12,286 bases of DNA from Bacteroidales bacterium. Lineage in GTDB: Bacteria > Bacteroidota > Bacteroidia > Bacteroidales > JALTDM01. Below are positions 1 through 6,406 of the stretch, in pieces. The notes beneath the pieces are model-generated. The model searched no databases. It was not told the DNA's origin and saw nothing but the letters and a program-made list of their open reading frames with translations. The stretch's first letter is position 1. Every line of letters starts with the position of its first letter. The stretch covers positions 1,641 through 13,926 of the forward strand of contig JALTEO010000011.1 of the NCBI GenBank assembly GCA_027073875.1, read 5' to 3'. A program made the position numbers and the translations under genes.

Positions 1-900
1 TTTGGTAACTACTCTTGGCTTCGTTATATTGTTTGCTTGCCAATAAGCCATCGGCTTTCTTAATTGCATCCTGATACTGTTTGTTTTTTGCAGCGGCGGC
101 GGCTTGGTCGGCTAAGATTTTATCTATCTCGCTGATTTTCTGCTTCGGATAGGCTTTGTTCGGCTTTATAGTGCTTGCTGTTTGGTAACTACTCTTGGCT
201 TCGTTATATTGTTTGCTTGCCAATAAGCCATCGGCTTTCTTAATTGCATCCTGATACTGTTTGTTTTTTGCAGCGGCGGCGGCTTGGTCGGCTAAGATTT
301 TATCTATTTCGCTGATTTTCTGCTTCGGATAAGTTTCTGTCGGTTTGATAGTGCTTGCCGTTTGGTAACTACTCTTGGCTTCGTTATATTGTTTGCTTGC
401 CAACAAGCCATCGGCTTTCTTAATTGCATCCTGATACTGTTTGTTTTTTGCAGCGGCGGCGGCTTGGTCGGCTAAGATTTTATCTATCTCGCTGATTTTC
501 TGCTTCGGATAGGTTTCGTTCGGCTTTATAGTGCTTGCTGTTTGGTAACTACTCTTGGCTTCGTTATATTGTTTGCTTGCCAATAAGCCATCGGCTTTCT
601 TAATTGCATTCTGATACTGTTTGTTTTTTGCAGCAGCGGCGGCTTGGTCGGCTAAGATTTTATCTATCTCGCTGATTTTTTGCTTCGGATAAGTTTCTGT
701 CGGTTTGATAGTGCTTGCCGTTTGGTAACTACTCTTGGCTTCGTTATATTGTTTGCTTGCCAATAAGCCATCGGCTTTTTTAATTGCATCCTGATACTGT
801 TTGTTTTTTGCAGCAGCGGCGGCTTGGTCGGCTAAGATTTTATCTATTTCGCTGATTTTCTGCTTCGGATAGGTTTCGTTCGGCTTTATAGTGCCGGCTT
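1..900 (-). repeat. Five near-identical 180-bp tandem coding repeats
   Basis: Copies begin at 1, 181, 361, 541 and 721, with an exact 180-bp period (60 codons) and only a few substitutions per copy. There are no indels, so the reading frame is kept. The array is cut by the window edge, so the true copy number is unknown. Differences are concentrated in the last 30 bp of each unit and alternate: copies 1, 3 and 5 encode KPN(E/K)(T/A)YPK and copies 2 and 4 encode KPTETYPK. The near-identity, including at third codon positions, points to recent expansion or ongoing gene conversion. Confidence 0.95.
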
Positions 901-1828
901 TTTCGTAAAATGTTTTGGCTGTAGCATATTGTTTTTTTCCAAAATATGAATCAGCGGAAGTAATTGCAGCTTGATAATTTTTATTTTTTTGTTGTTGCTC
1001 TTTTTGTTTTTTTCGCTGTGCCAACAACTTATTAATTTCATCAATTTTTTGCTTTGGATATTGTTCATTCTGTTTTATAGCCGAAGCTTTTTGGTAACTA
1101 CTTAAAGCTGTTTCGTAGTTTTTTGAAGAAAAATAAGAATCACCTTCTGTTATATAACGCTCATAAGTTTTTTCTTCCTTATTGCCCTCTGCTATCAACT
1201 TCTCACATTTCTGAATCTGATCATCAGGATAATATGATAGCGGATCGTAATCAATCGCTTTATCGTAAAGCGGAATCGCTTCCTTATATTTCTTTTCGCG
1301 AAATAATTTGTCCGCTTTGGCAATTGTATCTTTATAAGCTTGTTTCTTAAGTACTTTTATTTGAGCTATAATTTTATCAACCTTCGCTTTCATTTGATTA
1401 AAATAAGTCATATCATAATCAAACTCGTCATATTCCTTAAAGTATTTTACCTTTGCAACCGGCTGCGATAATGCAGAAACATCCAATCCGGGAACCATCT
1501 TAAACAATTCTACCGTAAAATTATAAGTCCAAGAATCTGACTCAGGCACATGAGAATCAAAAGTAATCTTTTTGGTTACGAAGTCTTTTTTTGATGACTC
1601 AATGACAAAATTTTTATTTATCGGAAGATATAATTTAAATCGTCCTATCTTATCTGTTGTTTTGGTTGCAAATAAGCTTCCGTCCTCATATGCTTTAATT
1701 GTAGCACCGGCTAGTCCTTTTTTTTGATATTTAACCTTCCCTGAAATCTCGACAAAGCCATTTTTCTGCTGACTTAAGAGCATCAGAGGAAAGAAAAATA
1801 ATAACCCCAAGAAAAACCTTTTTAGCAT
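1..1828 (-). CDS. Secreted TPR-like repeat protein, 3' end beyond the window
   Basis: The reading frame is open from an ATG at 1828 to the left edge, giving 609 visible residues without a stop, so the C-terminus is missing. Residues 1-20 (MLKRFFLGLLFFFPLMLLSQ) form a clear signal peptide. Residues about 25-95 resemble a small carboxypeptidase-regulatory-like beta-sandwich (ISGKV, GLAGATIKAY, DKIGRFKLYLP). From about residue 160 there are TPR-like units with the pattern Y..A...Y..A..I.P...YPKQKI.EI. The first three are diverged, and from about residue 310 onward the units are nearly identical 60-residue copies. Each unit reads as a TPR-type helix pair plus a third helix ending in an Ala-rich DQAAAAAKNK linker. 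The protein should be exported and act in the periplasm or at the cell surface, probably as a protein-interaction scaffold. I do not recognise a specific function. A TAATTTTG box lies about 22 bp upstream. The ATG was chosen because the signal peptide begins there. Confidence 0.85.
   Translation of the reverse strand, partial: MLKRFFLGLLFFFPLMLLSQQKNGFVEISGKVKYQKKGLAGATIKAYEDGSLFATKTTDKIGRFKLYLPINKNFVIESSKKDFVTKKITFDSHVPESDSWTYNFTVELFKMVPGLDVSALSQPVAKVKYFKEYDEFDYDMTYFNQMKAKVDKIIAQIKVLKKQAYKDTIAKADKLFREKKYKEAIPLYDKAIDYDPLSYYPDDQIQKCEKLIAEGNKEEKTYERYITEGDSYFSSKNYETALSSYQKASAIKQNEQYPKQKIDEINKLLAQRKKQKEQQQKNKNYQAAITSADSYFGKKQYATAKTFYEKAGTIKPNETYPKQKISEIDKILADQAAAAAKNKQYQDAIKKADGLLASKQYNEAKSSYQTASTIKPTETYPKQKISEIDKILADQAAAAAKNKQYQNAIKKADGLLASKQYNEAKSSYQTASTIKPNETYPKQKISEIDKILADQAAAAAKNKQYQDAIKKADGLLASKQYNEAKSSYQTASTIKPTETYPKQKISEIDKILADQAAAAAKNKQYQDAIKKADGLLASKQYNEAKSSYQTASTIKPNKAYPKQKISEIDKILADQAAAAAKNKQYQDAIKKADGLLASKQYNEAKSSYQ
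901..1350 (-). repeat. Diverged older units of the same coding repeat
   Basis: Three further units precede the homogeneous array in the protein. They align by the same landmarks, starting near 901, 1090 and 1259. The unit boundary at 1090 is 9 bp beyond the 180-bp period, equal to three extra codons in the linker (RKKQKEQQQKNKNY in place of DQAAAAAKNKQY). They are AT-richer and clearly diverged from the 1-900 copies, and they look like the ancestral TPR-like units from which the array was amplified. Confidence 0.7.
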
Positions 1829-1850
1829 CTACACATTTTATTTAAAGGGT

Positions 1851-1858
1851 CAAAATTA
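1851..1858 (-). promoter_or_regulatory. Probable Bacteroidota -7 box for the repeat protein
   Basis: On the minus strand this reads TAATTTTG, a full match to the TAnnTTTG -7 consensus of Bacteroidota housekeeping promoters. It lies 22 bp ahead of the ATG at 1828. No clear TTG -33 element is visible upstream in the A/T-rich run, so the call rests on the -7 box and its position only. Confidence 0.5.
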
Positions 1859-2032
1859 GCATAAAATATAAAAAAAATCTATAAATTCATAAACATTTTA
1901 TCAAAACTATACCCATTATTTTTATCTAATCAACAAAATCCTCTTGGGAATTATTTTACTTAAACACGGAAAAATGATATTGGTTGCTTCGGATTTGAAA
2001 AAAAATTGTTTTTTTGTAAAAAATATTTCATC

Positions 2033-2443
2033 ATGAAACTTTTATGTTTTTACTGTAACGAGTTTAGTTACACGCCGCAAATCAAAACACTTCCCGATTA
2101 TCCCGATTTTACAACCGGAAAAACTTTTAAGAATTTAATCCTCGCTTTTATTCAGGCAGAAGAACAAGATGAAGAAAATGCCAAGAGTGTTGAAAAAAAA
2201 TTATTGAACCAATTAAAATGGGTTGCACGAAAAAACGAAACAAAGAATATTGTGCTTCATTCTTTTGCTCATCTGTCGGAGAGTAAAGCTAACCACAAAT
2301 TTACAAAAGAACTTTTGGACAAGGTCGAAACCCGCCTGAAGAATGTAGAATATATCACCGAACAAACTCCTTTCGGCTATTTTTTGGATATTAAAATGGA
2401 TGCTCCCGGAAAATCATTAGCCCGGATTTTTACCAGTTTTTAA
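2033..2443 (+). CDS. Stand-alone Thr-tRNA editing-domain-like protein (archaeal ThrRS N-terminal type)
   Basis: The 136-residue product resembles the N-terminal editing domain of archaeal threonyl-tRNA synthetase (the DTD-like fold that removes Ser from Ser-tRNA-Thr), here without any synthetase body. Visible family landmarks are the opening strand MKLLCFYCNEFSY, the central helix and strand WVARKNETKNIVLHSFAHL with FAHLSESKA at 78-86, TPFGYF at 112-117, and a terminal PGKSLAR at 125-131 in the place of the family's GHPLAE-like motif. H80 is kept. Compared with the archaeal enzyme as I remember it, the catalytic Lys after FGYY and the late Glu correspond here to L118 and R131. I chose the ATG at 2033 because it begins directly with the conserved first strand; an in-frame TTG at 2006 would add nine residues that do not fit the family. 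The final 27 bp overlap the 3' end of rarA on the opposite strand. A role in tRNA quality control is inferred from fold similarity only. Confidence 0.75.
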   Translation: MKLLCFYCNEFSYTPQIKTLPDYPDFTTGKTFKNLILAFIQAEEQDEENAKSVEKKLLNQLKWVARKNETKNIVLHSFAHLSESKANHKFTKELLDKVETRLKNVEYITEQTPFGYFLDIKMDAPGKSLARIFTSF

Positions 2444-3691
2444 TGCCCCCATCCGCCTCTTAACATCTTGTTCTTTAGAGTTATTGGCAGGTACATAGAA
2501 TTGATAGCTTGCAATCTCATCGGGCAGATATTGCTGTGTCACAAAGTTATTATCAAAATCGTGAGCATACTTGTAGTCTTTGCCGTAGTCCATTTCTTTC
2601 ATCAGTTTGGTAGGGGCATTTCGCAGATGCAAAGGTACTTGCAGGTTTTTCGTCTCTCTCACCGTTTTCTCGGCTTGTTTTATTGCCATATACGATGAAT
2701 TGCTTTTTGGTGATGTTGCCAAATATATCACCGTTTCCGACAAGATTATCCGTGCTTCGGGCATCCCCACAACGATAACAGACTGAAAACACGCATTTGC
2801 CAGCAATAGGGCATTCGGGTTTGCCATTCCGATATCTTCGGCGGCAAGAATAATTAATCTTCGGGCAATAAAACGAATGTCTTCGCCGCCTTCAAGCATC
2901 CGTGCCAGCCAATATACCGCCGCATCGGGGTCACTGCCACGAACCGATTTGATAAATGCCGAAATAATATCATAGTGATTTTCCCCCTTTTTATCGTATG
3001 CGTAAGACTTATGCTGAATAATTTTTTCCACCTTTTCGTTTGTTACCGTAACAGTGTTTTCTTCAGCAAAAGACATCAGCATTTCAATAATATTCAGCAA
3101 TTTACGGGCATCACCACCGGAAAAATGAAATAAGGCATCGTGTTCTTTCAGCACAAACCGGTATTTTTTCAGTTCCTCATCATTCTCAATAGCATACGAT
3201 AAAATTTTCTCCAAATCTTCCTGTGATAAATCATTCAACACATACACCTGACATCGTGACTGGAGCGGATTGATAACTTCAAACGATGGATTTTCCGTGG
3301 TGGCAGCAATCAATTTAACCGTTCCGTTTTCCACAATATTCAACAACGCATCTTGCTGCGACTTACTAAACCGATGAATTTCATCAATAAATAAGATAGG
3401 TGTATGGGTGCGAAGCAATGAGCCACTTTTTTCAATTTGTGTAATGATGTCACGAATTTGTTTAACGCCGGAATCTACCGCATTCAATTGAAAAAACTCC
3501 CGTTCGGTTTCGTTGGCAATCAGTTTTGCCAGTGTGGTTTTCCCGCTTCCCGGAGGTCCCCACAATATCATTGACGGCACCACATTCTTTGAGATGGCAA
3601 AACGGATCGGTCCGTCTTTTCCCGTCAGGTGTTCCTGTCCTACGAATTGAGCCAGTGTTTTGGGACGCATTCTTTCGGCTAACGGTTTCAT
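2417..3691 (-). CDS. rarA: Replication-associated recombination AAA+ ATPase RarA (MgsA/WRNIP1 family)
   Basis: The 424-residue protein has the length and layout of RarA, a clamp-loader-like AAA+ ATPase that forms tetramers and acts at stalled replication forks and ssDNA-duplex junctions. The opening PLAERMRPKTLAQFVGQEHL is the family signature. Walker A is GPPGSGKTT (45-53) and Walker B is LFIDEIHRF (100-108). Sensor 1 is TTENPSF (131-137), R146 in QSRC is the likely arginine finger, and sensor 2 is GGDARKLLN (192-200). The C-terminal MgsA-type helical and tetramerisation region follows from about residue 235, with the typical GGEDIRFIARRLIILAAEDIG stretch. All ATPase residues look intact. 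Its ATG overlaps the truA stop as ATGA, so it is probably translated by coupling from truA. It ends inside the convergent editing-domain gene. Confidence 0.97.
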   Translation of the reverse strand: MKPLAERMRPKTLAQFVGQEHLTGKDGPIRFAISKNVVPSMILWGPPGSGKTTLAKLIANETEREFFQLNAVDSGVKQIRDIITQIEKSGSLLRTHTPILFIDEIHRFSKSQQDALLNIVENGTVKLIAATTENPSFEVINPLQSRCQVYVLNDLSQEDLEKILSYAIENDEELKKYRFVLKEHDALFHFSGGDARKLLNIIEMLMSFAEENTVTVTNEKVEKIIQHKSYAYDKKGENHYDIISAFIKSVRGSDPDAAVYWLARMLEGGEDIRFIARRLIILAAEDIGMANPNALLLANACFQSVIVVGMPEARIILSETVIYLATSPKSNSSYMAIKQAEKTVRETKNLQVPLHLRNAPTKLMKEMDYGKDYKYAHDFDNNFVTQQYLPDEIASYQFYVPANNSKEQDVKRRMGALKTGKNPG

Positions 3692-4494
3692 ACAAAACGG
3701 TTTTTAGGTTTTACGAGTCTATTTTTATTTTCCGGGAAAATATCATCGGGATAATCAATATCATACAAAAAAAGTCCGTGTGCCGGAGCTGTCAGACTTG
3801 CAAAATAACGGTCTTTTTTTAGTATCCTTTTTGCAAATTCTTCGACAGAAATTTTTCCGTATCCCACTTCTATCAACGAACCCACAATTGCTCGCACCAT
3901 ATTTCGCAAAAAACGGTTGGCGGTAATGGTAAAATACATTCCATCGGGTATGGTCATCCATTTTGCCCCGGTCACTTTACAGATATTTGTTTTATTGTCG
4001 GAATGTAATTTTGCAAATGCCGTAAAGTCGCTGACAGTCAATAATTTTTCAGCAGCGGCATTCATTTTCTCCATATCGGGTAATTGTGAAACTACAAACT
4101 GCATATCAGTAAAAAAAGGAGTCTTTTTACCTGACAGATAGTACCGATACATTCTACTACGGGCATCAAACCGGGCATTGGCTTCCGAATTTACTTTTAC
4201 AATTTGATGAACGACTATATCGGCAGGTAAAAAACGATTTAGCGGTTCAACCAGCAAGGGATTATCCAAATTGGAATTATTGGCATCGAAATGTGCCACA
4301 AAAAAATGAGCGTGAACACCGGTATCAGTTCTTCCGGCACCGGTAACTTCAATGGGTTCTTGAAATTTTAACGATAATTTCTCATTAAGCACTTGCTGAA
4401 CGGTAACAGCATTTTTTTGAATCTGCCAACCGTGGTATGCTTTACCATTATAAGATAGTGAAATAAAGTAGCGTTGTGATTGCTGCATACGCAT
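3688..4494 (-). CDS. truA: tRNA pseudouridine(38-40) synthase TruA
   Basis: TruA isomerises uridines 38-40 of the tRNA anticodon arm to pseudouridine. With the ATG at 4494 the product is 268 residues, normal for the family. Supporting motifs are RYFISLSYNGKAYHGWQ at the N-terminus, the catalytic GAGRTDTGVHA (52-62, nucleophile D57), RFDARSRMYRYYL in the middle, and FLRNMVRAIVGSLIEVG near the C-terminus. The frame is open upstream to a start at 4560, but those extra 22 residues are unlike TruA and would overlap the preceding gene. Starts at 4494 or 4488 (MRM or MQQ) leave a 25-31 bp spacer and put the first strand where the family has it. No strong Shine-Dalgarno is visible. It is probably co-transcribed with the PagL-like gene upstream and with rarA downstream. 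Confidence 0.96.
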   Translation of the reverse strand: MRMQQSQRYFISLSYNGKAYHGWQIQKNAVTVQQVLNEKLSLKFQEPIEVTGAGRTDTGVHAHFFVAHFDANNSNLDNPLLVEPLNRFLPADIVVHQIVKVNSEANARFDARSRMYRYYLSGKKTPFFTDMQFVVSQLPDMEKMNAAAEKLLTVSDFTAFAKLHSDNKTNICKVTGAKWMTIPDGMYFTITANRFLRNMVRAIVGSLIEVGYGKISVEEFAKRILKKDRYFASLTAPAHGLFLYDIDYPDDIFPENKNRLVKPKNRFV

Positions 4495-4519
4495 ATTTAA
4501 AGACAGACAAAAATAAGGA

Positions 4520-5629
4520 TTATTTTGAGAATAGCCGGTATCCGATTCCCCATTCCACAAATTCAGCTTTAAAAAAATGTGTTTTTACGGCAACAGAGAG
4601 CAAAAGGCGATTTGACAAATATTGTTTTAGTGCCACACGATGATAAAAATACCCCTCATTGTTCAATTTGTTAAAAAAATAAACGCCCATTTGAATGGCA
4701 ATGGCAGTTTTACCAAATCGCGACTCATAACCAAGATGTAATCCGGAACGATATGAGTAGGAAGGATTATATCCCTGAATTTCCATAAAAGTCATCGCCG
4801 TTTTGGTCGATCCATCATAAAACACATCCAACCCTGCATCAAAAGCATTTTTAAAGTTAGGACGATAAATAGCATTCAATATCATACTCCCTGCAAAGAA
4901 ATTTCTTTTTAGTTTTACTGCCTTTCCACCGCCATTAACAAGAATTTCAGCAGAATATTTTTTAAAGTCATCATCTATAATCTCATTTTCAGATAATGAA
5001 GATTTAGAAAGTGGGTGTGCCATCCTAAGTCCTAATCCCAAACTGACAACATTTATTCCGACATTTGGATCATAATAATTACCATTAGAACAATGTGTTA
5101 AATTAAGGTCCGTAAATAGCATTAATCGATTGCTCAATTTTTGCTGAACTACCAGTCCCATTTTAAAATATACATTTATATGCGAGCCAATAATGGTATT
5201 ATAATTATTAGCATCAGCATCAAAAATTTTAGTCAGGTAAGAAATACCGCCATTTATCTGATAATAAAATCGTTTACTGTCTCTAATAGGTATCTGTATT
5301 TTCTTATAAATTGCAAATACGCTTCCTAATTGCTGTGGATTTCCAAGATTCGAGAAATACGCTCCCCACCCTGTAAATGGATGTTTATAGGCAAGATGCC
5401 AATATTTTTTATCCCTAAAAAAACCATTACGGTCAATTAGCTCCAGATTTGCCGAAACCACATGCCCCTGAATCAAATAGCTCATATATTCGTGATGTGG
5501 CACTACAAAACCATCGGAAACCAACAACGACGGCACACCTTTAAATACTTGTGATTTTACAACAACTGTCAAAAGCAAAAAGCCAAACAATAAAGTCGTT
5601 CTTTTAAAAAATGTTAAAACGGTGTTCAA
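4520..5629 (-). CDS. PagL-like outer membrane lipid A 3-O-deacylase / acyloxyacyl hydrolase family protein
   Basis: This 369-residue protein begins with a signal peptide (hydrophobic residues about 12-25, ending VVVKSQ) and continues as alternating amphipathic strands typical of an outer membrane beta-barrel, closing in GIGYRLFSK. The PagL signature is visible as THCSNG (178-183) followed by DPNVGINVVSLGLGL (187-201). PagL enzymes trim acyl chains from lipid A at the outer membrane. H179 and S181 match the catalytic His and Ser, but the position 14 residues after the His, Glu in Pseudomonas PagL, is N193. The protein is about twice as long as minimal PagL, with an insert at about 207-245 and additional C-terminal strands. 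The start is TTG at 5629: no ATG lies between it and the in-frame stop at 5663-5665, and the next internal Met would delete the signal peptide. It diverges from gldF across 38 bp and appears to be the first gene of a pagL-like/truA/rarA unit. Confidence 0.82.
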   Translation of the reverse strand: MNTVLTFFKRTTLLFGFLLLTVVVKSQVFKGVPSLLVSDGFVVPHHEYMSYLIQGHVVSANLELIDRNGFFRDKKYWHLAYKHPFTGWGAYFSNLGNPQQLGSVFAIYKKIQIPIRDSKRFYYQINGGISYLTKIFDADANNYNTIIGSHINVYFKMGLVVQQKLSNRLMLFTDLNLTHCSNGNYYDPNVGINVVSLGLGLRMAHPLSKSSLSENEIIDDDFKKYSAEILVNGGGKAVKLKRNFFAGSMILNAIYRPNFKNAFDAGLDVFYDGSTKTAMTFMEIQGYNPSYSYRSGLHLGYESRFGKTAIAIQMGVYFFNKLNNEGYFYHRVALKQYLSNRLLLSVAVKTHFFKAEFVEWGIGYRLFSK

Positions 5630-5643
5630 ACCAAAAATTACTT

Positions 5644-5651
5644 TAATTTTG
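5644..5651 (+). promoter_or_regulatory. Probable Bacteroidota -7 box for the gldF operon
   Basis: TAATTTTG matches the TAnnTTTG -7 consensus and lies 16 bp ahead of the gldF ATG. This predicts a leader of only about 10 nt and agrees with the lack of a Shine-Dalgarno. A GTTC near 5624 is only a poor -33 candidate. The same octamer precedes the repeat protein at 1851-1858. Confidence 0.5.
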
Positions 5652-5667
5652 CGGAAAAATAATTAAA

Positions 5668-6402
5668 ATGTTCACACTGTTCAAAAAAGAACTTAACTTT
5701 TTCTTCAATTCATTGATTGGATACATTGTTGTGAGTGTTTTTTTAGTAGGCATGGGCTTATTTCTATGGTTCTTCAACGGACAATTTAATATTTTAGATA
5801 TGGGCTATGCCAATTTAGACCCGTTATTTTTGCTGTCGCCATGGATTTTTTTGTTTCTGATTCCGGCAGTAACTATGCGTGTCTTTTCTGAAGAAAAACG
5901 CACAGGCACAATTGAACTGCTTCTTACGCGTCCTATCGGTGACCTGACCATTATTTTTGCAAAATTCTTTGCCGCCATCACAATTGTATTAGTTGCTATT
6001 TTGCCTACTATCATTTATTTCCTTACCATTTATTTTCTTTCCATTCCTGTTGGCAATGTTGATGTAGCCGGCATTATCGGTTCATTTATCGGACTATTTT
6101 TCTTGGCTGCCGTTTATGTATCTATCGGCATTTTTTCATCATCAATCACTGAAAATCAAATTATTGCTTTCATCCTTGCCGTATTGCTTTCTTTTTTCTT
6201 CTACTCAGGATTTTCGTCTATCGGCTCACTAAAATTTATTGGAGAGATAGGAAATTTTATTAATAATTTAGGTATTGCAGCACATTACAAATCTATCAGC
6301 CGCGGGGTAATTGATATTCGCGACATCATTTATTTCTTGAGTGTTATTGCAATTTTTATTTTCTTCACTCGCTTAAAATTACAAAGCAGAAAATGGGCAT
6401 AA
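5668..6402 (+). CDS. gldF: Gliding-motility-associated ABC transporter permease GldF
   Basis: GldF is the membrane subunit of the GldA/GldF/GldG transporter, needed for gliding in Flavobacterium johnsoniae but also found in non-gliding Bacteroidota. The 244-residue product shows six hydrophobic segments at about 14-37, 53-72, 95-124, 132-157, 163-185 and 217-235, the ABC-2 permease topology. The coupling region after the second segment carries SEEKRTGTIELLLTRPIG (74-91), the EE...GTIELLL..P signature of this permease group. The N-terminus MFTLFKKELNFFFNSLIGYI is typical. The gene is first in the operon, with a TAATTTTG box just upstream, and it is separated from gldG by 4 bp. No ATPase gene is adjacent, so the GldA partner must be encoded elsewhere. 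The export substrate is unknown. Confidence 0.95.
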   Translation: MFTLFKKELNFFFNSLIGYIVVSVFLVGMGLFLWFFNGQFNILDMGYANLDPLFLLSPWIFLFLIPAVTMRVFSEEKRTGTIELLLTRPIGDLTIIFAKFFAAITIVLVAILPTIIYFLTIYFLSIPVGNVDVAGIIGSFIGLFFLAAVYVSIGIFSSSITENQIIAFILAVLLSFFFYSGFSSIGSLKFIGEIGNFINNLGIAAHYKSISRGVIDIRDIIYFLSVIAIFIFFTRLKLQSRKWA

Positions 6403-6406
6403 TAAA

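Noticed and set aside
1..900. CRISPR-like or noncoding satellite array
   Set aside because: The repeat is a continuous 180-bp coding unit with no spacers, keeps a single open minus-strand frame, and joins a signal-peptide-bearing N-terminus.
886..1350. Small ORFs at 886-1068 (-) and 1123-1350 (+)
   Set aside because: Both lie inside the long repeat-protein gene in other frames. Their low-complexity Lys/Ile or Leu/Tyr-rich products look like out-of-frame reading of it.
2006..2032. TTG start at 2006 for the editing-domain protein
   Set aside because: It adds MFFCKKYFI before a conserved N-terminal strand. The ATG at 2033 begins exactly at that strand.
1829..2032. Small gene or RNA in the 204-bp divergent intergenic region
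   Set aside because: The DNA is A/T-rich with no ORF having family features and no stable hairpin that I could see. Only the minus-strand TAATTTTG box is supported.
4495..4560. Longer truA starting at 4560
   Set aside because: The extra 22 residues are unlike TruA N-termini and would overlap the PagL-like gene by 41 bp. The starts at 4494 or 4488 fit the family length and spacing.
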